Positions 34,382-42,959 of a DNA stretch of 64,000 nucleotides are shown here, in pieces; position 1 is the stretch's first letter, and each line of letters opens with the position of its first letter. Made by a program: the position numbers and the translations under genes. Below the pieces are notes generated by a model. That model searched no databases and had not been told where the DNA came from. It saw only the letters and a list, made by a program, of their open reading frames with translations. Source of the DNA: Vampirovibrio sp041737375 (GTDB lineage: Bacteria > Cyanobacteriota > Vampirovibrionia > Vampirovibrionales > Vampirovibrionaceae). The stretch spans positions 124,001 through 188,000 of the forward strand of contig NZ_JBGSRV010000006.1 in NCBI RefSeq assembly GCF_041737375.1, in the 5' to 3' direction.

Positions 34382-35404
34382 TTAGAGGCGCCGGTCTGCG
34401 GATCGGCTTTGAAATGCCTGTGTGATTTGGGTGGCCACCGCTAGCGCCTCTGGTTCGTTCAGATTCCAGACCGCTTGCCGAGCCACGGTTCCCATGCCCG
34501 CCCCGGCGATCCATTGATAAGGCGCTTGTTGCAGCAGGCAAGCTGTTTGTTGGTTAATCCCCCCGGAAATGGTTATGGGAGGCGCTTGTAAGTTGTTTTT
34601 CTCAAAAATATGTCTGGCTCTCACTGCTGCTTCCAAGGCGGGCAAGGAAGCTTCCAAGTGCGTGGTTCCCGACATGGGGAGTCCGTCTATCTGGAGCAGT
34701 ATGGGCATAGCATGGCGCCGCTGGGCGGTTTGCACAAAGCTCAGTACTTGCGGGTCATCGGGCTGGTCCAGCCGAAAGCAAAGCGCTACGAGCTTATTGT
34801 GTAATAAATGTCCCCAGCGATTTAAAAAAGCCTCCAGCATATAGGCATCCACAAAGTGGCTATGGATTTCCACGGCTTCGGTGGCCGGATGCTTCAGCGC
34901 TGCTTCAATCTGACTTTCCACCTGAAAGGGCAGCAATCGTAAGGCATCGGTGGGGCAGGTGGGAACGCATCGCCCGCAGCCATAACATAGATTTTGAGAC
35001 ACTTCCAGCGCACTGGACAGGGTAAAGGCTTCTGTGGGACAAACCGGCAGGCAAAGTCCGCAGCCAATGCAGTCGGCTTCGGTCAGTTCGATTTTTCGGA
35101 AATGCGGGTCGGCATCCAGTGGAATGCTGACCATGATCACCGGTTTTGGGCCTTGTACCGATTGCACCGCCCGCCATACGGTTTCAATCAGGGCTGCATC
35201 GGGGGCAATGTCAATGCAATCGACCCCGGCTCGACTGTAGATGTTGCTGAGCTGGGCGATTTTATCCCCTTCCGTAAAGCTACCGCCCCCAATCAGTTTA
35301 AAAAAGCGGCGCTCATCCAGCGCACGAACCATGCGGGCTTGGCTTTCGCTGAGCGAGGGGGGGGATTGGGGTTGGGGTAATGGGAATGCGGAAAATGTCA
35401 TCAT
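34382..35404 (-). CDS. LdpA-like 4Fe-4S protein
   Basis: 340 aa. KLIGGGSFTEGDKIAQLSNI, AGVDCIDIAPDAALI and VSIPLDADPHFRKIEL are followed by two [4Fe-4S] motifs, CIGCGLCLPVCP and CYGCGRCVPTCP. This order matches LdpA of Cyanobacteria, which senses redox state and affects circadian period through the clock. A C-terminal region of about 160 residues with ISGGINQQTA corresponds to the LdpA C-domain. No kai genes are seen here. In this organism the role is probably redox-related but not demonstrated. Confidence 0.8.
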   Translation of the reverse strand: MMTFSAFPLPQPQSPPSLSESQARMVRALDERRFFKLIGGGSFTEGDKIAQLSNIYSRAGVDCIDIAPDAALIETVWRAVQSVQGPKPVIMVSIPLDADPHFRKIELTEADCIGCGLCLPVCPTEAFTLSSALEVSQNLCYGCGRCVPTCPTDALRLLPFQVESQIEAALKHPATEAVEIHSHFVDAYMLEAFLNRWGHLLHNKLVALCFRLDQPDDPQVLSFVQTAQRRHAMPILLQIDGLPMSGTTHLEASLPALEAAVRARHIFEKNNLQAPPITISGGINQQTACLLQQAPYQWIAGAGMGTVARQAVWNLNEPEALAVATQITQAFQSRSADRRL

Positions 35405-35533
35405 TCCACCTTAGCCAAAGGAGAGGCTCGGTTCAACATGAGCCCGCCGGGTCATGCTGTTTTTATGGGGGTGTCTTGTTCGCTGAGTGTGGTTTGAGGT
35501 ATAAAAGGAATTCATCTTCTAGTCATTTTTCAT

Positions 35534-35609
<76 letters not shown>

Positions 35610-35866
35610 ATATCTAGCGGCTTTTGTGCTGCTTTTTGTTTTTATAGGGTTCTTTTTGTCGCCGTTTTGTCGCAGTTCATCAAAATATAAAGCAAGCAGC
35701 GACTGCAAATTTTATTTACGTACTCATTTATATTAATGAGGCGATTAAAAATGTGCAATATTGCCCAGTTGTCATAATATATAGTATGTAATGTGTTCTA
35801 TTTTTTTGTTCATTGATTTAGGCTTATTTTACGAAGTATGAGTCTGGTTTTATTTGGGAAAGTGCT

Positions 35867-36721
35867 ATGAAAAAAGAATTGATCGAGCTCTTGAGAAAAA
35901 ATTTCGAAGAATATGCCCAAATGGAGGGAGATGTAGAGTTTTGGTATGCTCGAGATCTGCAACACCTTTTAGACTACGACGAGTGGCGTAATTTTTTAAA
36001 TGTTATAAACAAAGCCAAAATTGCTTGTGAGGTTGTGGGTCAACAAATTGTAGACCATTTTGTTGATACCAACAAAATGGTTGAAATTGGCTCAGGGACA
36101 GAAAGAAGTGTGCTTGATATCAAGCTGACTCGATATGCTTGCTATTTGATCGCTCAAAATGGCGATCCGGGTAAGGGACAGATTGCTTTTGCGCAGACGT
36201 ACTTTGCCATTCAGACCAGAAAACAGGAGGTTTTGGAAGCTCGACTATTACTTCAAGAACGACTTCAGGCGAGAGAACAACTTACCGCTAGTGAAACAGA
36301 GCTCTCTAAGAATATTTATGAGCGTGGTGTTGATAGTCAGGGCTTCGGCAACATTCGGAGCAAAGGCGATCAAGCGCTTTTTGGTGGCTACAACACCTCC
36401 CAAATGAAAGACAAGTTAAATATCCCCCCACGTCGAGCGCTGGCAGACTTTCTTCCAACCGTGACTATTACGGCAAAAAATCTTGCAACTGAAATTACAA
36501 ATCATAATGTTAGACGAGATGATTTATACGGAGAAGTTCAAATTACGGATGAGCACGTGCAGAATAATCAAAACATCCGAGAACTGTTAGAAAAGAGTGG
36601 TATTAAACCATAAGAGCTGCCGCCAGAAGAAGATATCAAAAAGTTGGAAAGGCGCGTGAAATCCGAGGAGAAAAAGTTTTTAAAAGAGGTCAGACCTTTG
36701 CTGCCTGTCGTTGACAATTAG
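35867..36721 (+). pseudogene. dinD: dinD-like DNA-damage-inducible protein D, interrupted by an in-frame TAA
   Basis: The first 248 codons match DinD (EFWYARDLQHLLDYDEWRNF, VLDIKLTRYACYLIAQNGDP, IYERGVDSQGFGNIRSKGD). After SGIKP a TAA at 36611-36613 ends translation. The same frame then continues for 35 codons (ELPPEEDIKKLERRVKSEEK...) to a TAG at 36719-36721, and these residues are exactly the expected DinD C-terminus. The stop probably replaced a Glu codon (GAA to TAA). The shortened protein may still be made. The gene sits behind a tRNA-Thr in AT-rich DNA, which suggests horizontal acquisition. Confidence 0.8.
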
Positions 36722-36797
36722 AAAGCGAATATGATTTTGGTAGAGGGCTATTTTTTTAGGCGTTCAAAAAACTTGAATGCGTTCTGTGTTACGGATT

Positions 36798-37463
36798 TCA
36801 CTTAAAAATGCGTCTTAGGCGCCATAGAATGAAGCGTTCGGAGGGCAGGGTTTTATCGGTGTTTCTTAAGGTGTCAATCAGGGTGTTGGCTTCCAGTCGC
36901 AAGGGGGTGTTTTCTGTGGCTAACAGCACTTCGGGATAGTGGGCATTCAGCAGTAAAAGCACAATATGGCGGTCTTGTGAGAATTTTAAACGGCCAATAA
37001 ACCCCAATTGATCCACCCCTTTGGGTTGAGCAATTTTTAAATTGGCCAACTGATTTTCAGCAGCGTTTGAGCGAAGGGGCTGGATTTTTAGCGAGATGGG
37101 GACCGAAAGGGGGCTAGCAATTGGCATGGTTGGGCCCGCCTGGGTGAGCAGGGTTTTGGCAAGCCGCCCCAAATCCTCGGTTAAATAAAAAGAACGCTGA
37201 TCAGCTTGGCGAATGTCAATGAGGATGACCTGAGACTGGGTTTTCGGGTTCTCTAAAAAAGCGTAAAACCCAACCGCCTCATTGGATGTCGTATTCAATG
37301 CTTGAGACGAGGTGGCCTCATAAGGGGCGGGTAGGCCATTTGAAAAAATAGCATCCAGTGCGCTTTGATTCACCGGGCTGGATAAATCTGCCCAGCTGCT
37401 GGCAATAAGCGCTGCATGCATCAGCAGGCCGGTAAAGCCGAGGGTGAGGCATAATTTTTTCAT
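36798..37463 (-). CDS. Unrecognised exported protein
   Basis: 221 aa from the Met at 37463 (MKKLCLTLGFTGLLMHAALI), which begins a signal peptide; the longer frame to 37514 would bury it. The mature part contains NEAVGFYAFLENPKTQSQVI and alternating beta-type segments such as HIVLLLLNAHYPEVLLAT, and ends in a basic helix. I see no cofactor motif. It diverges from the ferritin-like gene. Confidence 0.55.
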   Translation of the reverse strand: MKKLCLTLGFTGLLMHAALIASSWADLSSPVNQSALDAIFSNGLPAPYEATSSQALNTTSNEAVGFYAFLENPKTQSQVILIDIRQADQRSFYLTEDLGRLAKTLLTQAGPTMPIASPLSVPISLKIQPLRSNAAENQLANLKIAQPKGVDQLGFIGRLKFSQDRHIVLLLLNAHYPEVLLATENTPLRLEANTLIDTLRNTDKTLPSERFILWRLRRIFK

Positions 37464-37666
37464 AGTGCCTAATGTATCACATCTTTTTTGAACGATGCCA
37501 CCCAGGGCAAGCACGGCTGGGGGCGTTCTGGAAACGGGGCCATAGGCCCGTTGTTTCTGTTTGTTTGGAGAAAGCGGGGCATTCCGTTAGAATCAAACGC
37601 AAGCCCACTCGATTATTCTCAACGAATGGATACTTTTACACGCGCTATTTTAATAAGGATGTAAGC

Positions 37667-38101
37667 ATGACCGATTATACGTTTGATATGCCCAAAGTGG
37701 TAGACACCCTGAACCGCATTGTGGAAATGGAACTGGCGGGTGTGGTTCGCTACACGCACTATTCCTTTATGGTGTTTGGCCCTAACCGTATTCCCATTAC
37801 CTCCTGGCTGCGCGATCAGGCCAGTGAGTCTCTGGTTCACGCTCAGGAAAGCGGTGAGTTGATTACTTACCTGGGAGAACACCCATCGCTGGGCATTGGA
37901 CAGCTCCTGGAAACCCACAAGCACGATATTTTCAGCATTCTGGAAGAGTCTCTCATTCATGAGTCCCGCCAAATGCAGCTGTATCAGGATTTGCTGGATT
38001 TGGTAAAAGACAAATCGGTGATGTTTGAGGAGTTTGCCCGCCGCATGGTTGCCGAAGAGGAAACCCACATTGGCGAAGTTCGTAAAATGATGCGCAAGTA
38101 G
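37667..38101 (+). CDS. Bacterioferritin/ferritin-like diiron protein
   Basis: 144 aa from the ATG at 37667, with AAGGA seven bases upstream. The four-helix ferritin-like pattern carries diiron-type Glu/His residues: NRIVEMELAGVVRYTHY (helix A), SESLVHAQESGELITYLGEH (helix B, ExxxH-like), SLIHESRQMQLYQDLL (helix C) and VAEEETHIGEVRK (helix D, ExxH). It probably stores or oxidises iron, or protects against peroxide, in the cytoplasm. The heme Met of classical bacterioferritin cannot be confirmed. Confidence 0.8.
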   Translation: MTDYTFDMPKVVDTLNRIVEMELAGVVRYTHYSFMVFGPNRIPITSWLRDQASESLVHAQESGELITYLGEHPSLGIGQLLETHKHDIFSILEESLIHESRQMQLYQDLLDLVKDKSVMFEEFARRMVAEEETHIGEVRKMMRK

Positions 38102-38127
38102 AGCCTCCTCACTAAAAAATGCCACCC

Positions 38128-38158
38128 GCACCCGTCTCACTGGCGGGTGCTTTGGTTT
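38128..38158 (+). terminator. Probable terminator after the ferritin-like gene
   Basis: Seven-base stem GCACCCG (38128-38134) / CGGGTGC (38144-38150) with a nine-base loop, followed by TTTGGTTT. It separates the ferritin-like gene from the trp promoter. Confidence 0.7.
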
Positions 38159-38194
38159 AAAAGCGGCAGTGGCCATGGCATGCCAAACAACCCC

Positions 38195-38232
38195 TTGACA
38201 GCAAAGTGGCAGTCTCGGCTACTATATAGTAG
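38195..38232 (+). promoter_or_regulatory. trp operon promoter with an overlapping palindrome
   Basis: A perfect -35 box TTGACA lies at 38195-38200, with TACTAT at 38220-38225 as the best -10 (spacing 19). A perfect 14-bp palindrome, CTACTATATAGTAG (38219-38232), covers the -10, where a repressor would block RNA polymerase. It resembles TrpR operators only loosely, and no trpR gene is in the window. Confidence 0.6.
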
Positions 38233-38262
38233 AATTAAAATCAGTTTAAAAAATAAGTATGG

Positions 38263-38361
38263 ATGATGATGCGTTTCCTGCAATCCCAACCGGCCAATTT
38301 AACACAGTGGTGGTGGCTTCGCCTAACTACTGGCCTGCCGTGCTGGGTTGATTGTCGTTAA
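38263..38361 (+). CDS. trpL: trp leader peptide
   Basis: 32-codon reading frame (three ATGs in a row at 38263, 38266 and 38269) that ends at TAA 38359-38361, 113 bases before trpE. It contains three consecutive Trp codons (TGG at 38308-38316) and a fourth at 38344. Ribosome stalling on these codons when charged tRNA-Trp is scarce is the sensing step of attenuation. There is no strong ribosome site, although GGATG repeats precede the ATGs. The peptide itself needs no function. Confidence 0.85.
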   Translation: MMMRFLQSQPANLTQWWWLRLTTGLPCWVDCR

Positions 38362-38416
38362 TCATCGTCATTCCTTCCCCACATTCCCAAGAGAGCAGGC
38401 CGCCGAGCCTGTTTTT
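38332..38416 (+). promoter_or_regulatory. trp attenuator (antiterminator and terminator)
   Basis: GGCCTGC at 38332-38338, just after the Trp codons, is perfectly complementary to GCAGGCC at 38395-38401. The latter overlaps the 5' arm of a terminator, CAGGC (38396-38400) / GCCTG (38407-38411), followed by TTTTT. A ribosome stalled at the three Trp codons leaves GGCCTGC free, the antiterminator forms and trpE is transcribed. A ribosome reaching the stop at 38361 covers it and the terminator forms. Confidence 0.85.
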
Positions 38417-38474
38417 GTGTTTTATTCCCATTTTTTAGTTTTCAAGTTTAAATTTTAAGCCATCGGAGTCCATT

Positions 38475-39941
38475 ATGCCCCTGACCATAGAAAGTTATCT
38501 CTCGGATACGGAAACCCCGGTGTCACTCTTTCATCGGCTCAACCTGTCTTTTCCCCTCATGTTTTTATTTGAAAGCACCGATGGCGATAACCGGGTGGGC
38601 CGCTTTTCCATTTTGGGGCTGGATCCGGTGTTGAGCTTTCGGCTGAAAAACGGAACCGCCATGATCCAAAACCATCGGGATGGTACCGAGCGGCTGGAAT
38701 CTTGTACCGATCCCATGGCCCGCTTAAAAGCCTTGCAGGCCGAAACGCTGCCTGATATCACCCCGCTGCCCGCCTCGTTTGCCGATCTGCCGTTAAGTTC
38801 CGGCTGGGTGGGTTATATGGGTTATGGCACCACTCAGTACTTTGAGCAGATTCCTCAGCCGGAACAGGATGTGCTGAACGTTCCTGATATTTACATGGCC
38901 CTGTATGATTCGGTGATTGTGTTTGATCATTTGTACCGTCGCATTCATGTCATTTCTCACCGGGCCGAATTGGGCGCTCAGGCCCTTTTAAGCACCATTC
39001 AAACCGCCTTGCATCGGGAAAAACATGAGTTGCGCTTGCTGGCCTTGCCCGATATATCGGATGAGCGGGTGTTTGATTCGGTGCAATACGCTACCCCCAA
39101 GCCTCGCTTTCTGGAAGCCATTCGACAAGCCAAACAATGGATTGTGGAAGGGCAGATTTTTCAAATTGTGCTGGCCCAGCGGTTCTCTCTACCGGTTCAA
39201 TGCTCCACGCTGGATATTTATCGCACGGTCACTGCCATCAATCCCTCCCCCTATGCATATTACCTCAAGTTCCCAGAGTTTACCTATCTGGGTTCTTCCC
39301 CAGAAACGTTTATACGCAGCCGAAACGGTCAGGTGACCTTGAAAGCCTTAGCCGGCACCCGGCCCCGAGGCACTTGCGAGCAAAGCGATCGGGCCTTGAC
39401 CGATGAACTAAAAGCCAGCCGTAAAGAAATGGCGGAACACCGGATGCTGGTGGATCTGGGTCGAAACGATATGGGCCGCATCTGTCAGCCGGGAAGTATT
39501 GCGGTGGGGGAAATCGCCCAAATTTTACGCTATACCCATGTCATGCATCTGGCCACTGAAATTCAGGGAACCTTAAAAGCGGGGTTAAATGGGTATGATG
39601 CCCTGAAATGTTGCTTTCCCCGTGGCACCGTGAGTGGGGCGCCTAAAATTCGGGCCCTGCAATTGCTGGCCAAACTGGAGCCAGAGCAGCGGGGTGTTTA
39701 TTCCGGGATGGTGGGTTACATTGATGCCAATGGCAACGCGGATGGGGCCATCGCCATTCGTTCCGCCCTGATTCAGGATGGCATGGCCCATATTCACGCA
39801 GGCGCAGGCATTGTGCATCACTCGGAGCCTGAGGCGGAGTATGAAGAAACCCGAAATAAGGCAAAAAGCATGGTAAAAGCCATTCTGATGGCGGAAAGGA
39901 TGAACGCCGATGTTAGCGCAACGCCCCGTGGTGATTATTGA
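38475..39941 (+). CDS. trpE: Anthranilate synthase component I
   Basis: 488 aa. Converts chorismate to anthranilate with ammonia from TrpG. Motifs: FESTDG near the N-terminus (variant of the Trp-binding LLES), AGTRPRG, EHRMLVDLGRNDMGRI and FPRGTVSGAPKIRALQLL of the chorismate-binding fold. GGAG six bases upstream supports the start. The stop lies inside trpG (32-base overlap), indicating coupled translation. Controlled by the attenuator upstream and probably by Trp feedback. Confidence 0.96.
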   Translation: MPLTIESYLSDTETPVSLFHRLNLSFPLMFLFESTDGDNRVGRFSILGLDPVLSFRLKNGTAMIQNHRDGTERLESCTDPMARLKALQAETLPDITPLPASFADLPLSSGWVGYMGYGTTQYFEQIPQPEQDVLNVPDIYMALYDSVIVFDHLYRRIHVISHRAELGAQALLSTIQTALHREKHELRLLALPDISDERVFDSVQYATPKPRFLEAIRQAKQWIVEGQIFQIVLAQRFSLPVQCSTLDIYRTVTAINPSPYAYYLKFPEFTYLGSSPETFIRSRNGQVTLKALAGTRPRGTCEQSDRALTDELKASRKEMAEHRMLVDLGRNDMGRICQPGSIAVGEIAQILRYTHVMHLATEIQGTLKAGLNGYDALKCCFPRGTVSGAPKIRALQLLAKLEPEQRGVYSGMVGYIDANGNADGAIAIRSALIQDGMAHIHAGAGIVHHSEPEAEYEETRNKAKSMVKAILMAERMNADVSATPRGDY

Positions 39942-40512
39942 TAATTACGATTCGTTCAGTTACAACCTGTATCAGATGACACAGGTGGAAACTGAAGCCC
40001 CGGTAAAGATTTACCGGAATGATCAAATTGATTTTGCCACCTTGCTGGCCAAAAAGCCGCAACGGGTCATTTTATCTCCCGGCCCCGGAAACCCGGCCAT
40101 TGCAGCCGATTTTGGGGTTTGCGCTGATATTATTCAAAATCAGGCGGCGCTGGATTGTCCGGTTTTGGGGGTGTGTCTGGGGCATCAGGGCATTGCGCAT
40201 TATTTGGGTGGCCGGGTTATTGCGGCCCCGGAAATCGTGCATGGCGAGAGCCGTTCCATGCAATGCGTAAGCGATAGTGGGTTGTTTAAAGATGTCCCTA
40301 CAGTGTTTGAGGCCATGCGCTATCATTCCCTGCTAGTGGATGAAAGCACCCTGCCGGAGGGGTTGGAAATTACGGTTCGAGATCTGGAAACTGCCATTCC
40401 TATGGCCATGCAGCATCGCACCCGGCCCATTTTTGGCATTCAGTTTCACCCCGAATCCATTGGCACCCCTTATGGCAAACAGATTCTAAGGAATTTCCTG
40501 AACCTATGCTAA
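39910..40512 (+). CDS. trpG: Anthranilate synthase component II (glutamine amidotransferase)
   Basis: 200 aa class I amidotransferase. DNYDSFSYNLYQM, the nucleophile Cys in GVCLGHQGIAHYLGG, and FHPESIGTPYG with the catalytic His and Glu are present. It supplies ammonia to TrpE and may also serve p-aminobenzoate synthesis. It overlaps trpE by 32 bases and trpD by seven. AAGGA lies upstream. Confidence 0.95.
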   Translation: MLAQRPVVIIDNYDSFSYNLYQMTQVETEAPVKIYRNDQIDFATLLAKKPQRVILSPGPGNPAIAADFGVCADIIQNQAALDCPVLGVCLGHQGIAHYLGGRVIAAPEIVHGESRSMQCVSDSGLFKDVPTVFEAMRYHSLLVDESTLPEGLEITVRDLETAIPMAMQHRTRPIFGIQFHPESIGTPYGKQILRNFLNLC

Positions 40513-41495
40513 ACCGTCAGGAGCTTCGCCAGCTCATTCATCTGGAATATTCGGAAGCGGATACCTTGCATTGGCTGGGGCAATTAACGCCCGAGGCAAT
40601 CACCCCCGCTTTATTTTCCGATGCGCTGGCTTGTCTGGAGGAAACCGTCTTGCCGGTTGCGCTTCCGGCGATGCCTGTGATGGATTGTTGTGGAACCGGT
40701 GGCAGTGGGCTGCCGCATTTTAATACCTCCACCACGGTGGCCTTTATTTTGGCGGCGGCGGGCGTGCCCGTCGTTAAATTTGGCAACCGGGGCTTGAGTA
40801 GCCTGAGCGGTAGTTTCGATTTGCTGGCCCAATTGGGCTTTTCAGCGCCACTGGATTTACGGCGAATTCCTGAAGGGCTGGCGCATTGTGGACTGGTTTT
40901 TCTATTTGCGCCGCAGTGCTATCCTCAGTTGGCCCCCTTTAATCAATTGCGCCGTCAGCTTAAAACCAGAACCCTGTTTAACTTTTTGGGGCCATTGTTA
41001 AATCCGGTGAAACCAGCTTATCGGTTGCTGGGCGTTTCTCATCCGCTTATGCAAACCCAAATGGCCCATTATTTGGCCAGCACCGGCGTTTGTCAGCGAG
41101 GCTGGATCGCTTGCGGGGAATCCGGGCTGGATGAGCTGGAAATTGCTGCTCCCACCCGTGTTTTTGAGATTCAAAAAACGCACTATCAGGAAATGACCAT
41201 TCCGCCTTTTGTAATAGAAACTGAAACAGAAAATAATCCAGCTCTTCACCCTATCGGCCCACATAACCCGGTGGAGAATGAGGCCATTTTGATGCGCTTG
41301 TTTCAAAATCAGGATCAGCAATCTCCTTACTATCAAATGGTGTGTTTCAATGCGGGAGCGGGCCTGTTGATTGCCGGAAAGGCAAGTTCTCTGGCGGCGG
41401 GGGTGCAAGAGGCCAAAGCCTTGCTGCGGGGTGGAAAAGCGTTGGAAAAATTGAATGAATGCCGGAGGTTTTATGAATCGTTTTCCACCCGGTAA
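40506..41495 (+). CDS. trpD: Anthranilate phosphoribosyltransferase
   Basis: 329 aa. Transfers phosphoribose from PRPP to anthranilate. DCCGTGGSG (the PRPP loop, DxxGTGGd), FNTSTTVAFILAAAGVPVVKFGNRGLSSLSGSFDLLAQLG and FNFLGPLLNP are diagnostic. The usual KHGNR is KFGNR here. It overlaps trpG and extends 23 bases past the trpC start. Confidence 0.95.
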   Translation: MLNRQELRQLIHLEYSEADTLHWLGQLTPEAITPALFSDALACLEETVLPVALPAMPVMDCCGTGGSGLPHFNTSTTVAFILAAAGVPVVKFGNRGLSSLSGSFDLLAQLGFSAPLDLRRIPEGLAHCGLVFLFAPQCYPQLAPFNQLRRQLKTRTLFNFLGPLLNPVKPAYRLLGVSHPLMQTQMAHYLASTGVCQRGWIACGESGLDELEIAAPTRVFEIQKTHYQEMTIPPFVIETETENNPALHPIGPHNPVENEAILMRLFQNQDQQSPYYQMVCFNAGAGLLIAGKASSLAAGVQEAKALLRGGKALEKLNECRRFYESFSTR

Positions 41496-42270
41496 GGTAC
41501 TGGATACCATTGTGGCCCACAAAATTCAGGAGGTGGCCGCACGCAAGGCCCAGCTTCCCTTGGCAGACTTTCTACCGCAGCTGCAGAAAATTACCTCTCA
41601 ACCTTTGGAAACCGCCATTCGGCAATCGGCGGGTAAAAGCGCTTTTATTTTAGAAATCAAACCGGCCTCGCCCTCTGCGGGCCAATTGAAAGCTACTCTG
41701 GATTTAGATCCGTTACTGGCCCTGTACACGCAGTATGGGGCCGCCATTTCGGTACTAACCGATCAAACTTATTTTGGAGGGAGTTTGGGGTTACTGCAAC
41801 AGGTGGCGAAGCAGGTTTCTTTGCCGACCTTGTGCAAGGATTTTGTGATGGATCCCTATCAGGTTTATGAAGCCCGAAAAGCAGGGGCCCAAGCGGTTTT
41901 ACTGATTGTGAAAGCCCTCAGTGATTCGCAGTTGAGCCTGCTGAATCAGTTGATTTTGGACTGGGGCATGACCCCCTTGATTGAAGTGCAGGATGAAGCG
42001 GAAGTGGATCGGGCTTTGGCGGTGAACCCGTCGATTTTGCTCATTAATAACCGGGATCTGCAAACGCTGACCATGGATCTCTCCACCACCCATCGGTTGG
42101 CGCCCCGTATTCCAGATTCTGTTTTAAAAATTTCGGCCAGCGGCATGCAAACGCGGGAAGATATTTTGCGGCTTCAGGATTATTGCGATGGCTTTTTAAT
42201 TGGCTCTACCCTCATGCGGGAGCCGACCCCCCTGGCGTTGGAAAAAAAGTTACAGGGCCTACTGACATGA
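41473..42270 (+). CDS. trpC: Indole-3-glycerol phosphate synthase
   Basis: 265 aa TIM barrel. FILEIKPASPSAG (catalytic Lys region), ISVLTDQTYFGGS, LCKDFVMDPYQVYEARKAGA (catalytic Lys), LIEVQDEAE, INNRDL and ISASGMQTREDI are all present. The ATG at 41473 has GGAGG five bases before it; a Met at 41455 is less likely. The stop overlaps the trpF start by four bases (ATGA). Confidence 0.95.
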   Translation: MNRFPPGKVLDTIVAHKIQEVAARKAQLPLADFLPQLQKITSQPLETAIRQSAGKSAFILEIKPASPSAGQLKATLDLDPLLALYTQYGAAISVLTDQTYFGGSLGLLQQVAKQVSLPTLCKDFVMDPYQVYEARKAGAQAVLLIVKALSDSQLSLLNQLILDWGMTPLIEVQDEAEVDRALAVNPSILLINNRDLQTLTMDLSTTHRLAPRIPDSVLKISASGMQTREDILRLQDYCDGFLIGSTLMREPTPLALEKKLQGLLT

Positions 42271-42959
42271 CCCCACCTGTGGTTAAAATTTGCGGAATTA
42301 CCAATGTGTCCGATGCCATGGCCGCCATTCAAGCGGGTGCGGATTGGCTGGGCTTTATTTTTGTACCAGACACGCCCCGGTTTATTACCGTGGAAACTGC
42401 CCAGGCGATTCTGCAAGCGGTGCGATCCCAAAGTCCCCCAACACAATGTGTAGGGGTGTTTCAAAATGCCAGTGCGGAAACCATTCAAGCGCATTGGGCT
42501 GCCTTGGGGCTGGATCAAATTCAGTTGCACGGCGATGAAACGCCTGCCTTCTGCGAGCAATTACCCGCTCCGGTGATCAAAACCCTGTTGCTGCAACCAC
42601 ATTTATCTTTCTCAAATTTGAGCACCACCGCAATGGCTTACTTGCAAGCGAACAATGTGAAAACCCTACTGCTGGATTTACCCAAAAACAGTGCGGTGAA
42701 AGCGGTGGGAAGCTTGCCTGATGCTGTGGGCTTAAGGTCGTTTTTATCCACCTTTCCCAGTTTGTTGGCGGGGGGGGTAACGGCGGATAATCTCCAGAGC
42801 GTATTGGAGCAATTTCAGCCGGTGGGGGTGGATGTGGCCTCTGGGGTTGAACAAGCGCCCGGACAAAAAGATGTAGAAAAGATGAATCGTTTTTGCCAAA
42901 TCATTCAAAATTTTAAATCGCAACCCAACCATGGAGATCCTTTGTCATGCAATCCCTAG
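42267..42959 (+). CDS. trpF: Phosphoribosylanthranilate isomerase
   Basis: 230 aa. The N-terminal VKICGITNVSDAM holds the catalytic Cys, WLGFIFVPDTPRF follows, QLHGDE is the family motif, and LAGGVTADNL with GVDVASGVE (catalytic Asp) closes the barrel. The ATG at 42267 is coupled to the trpC stop. It is 13 bases into trpB at its end. Confidence 0.94.
   Translation: MTPPVVKICGITNVSDAMAAIQAGADWLGFIFVPDTPRFITVETAQAILQAVRSQSPPTQCVGVFQNASAETIQAHWAALGLDQIQLHGDETPAFCEQLPAPVIKTLLLQPHLSFSNLSTTAMAYLQANNVKTLLLDLPKNSAVKAVGSLPDAVGLRSFLSTFPSLLAGGVTADNLQSVLEQFQPVGVDVASGVEQAPGQKDVEKMNRFCQIIQNFKSQPNHGDPLSCNP

Noticed and set aside
35610..36797. dinD region as a complete integrated element at tRNA-Thr
   Set aside because: AT-rich and next to a tRNA, but I found no repeat of the tRNA 3' end and no integrase; at most a remnant.
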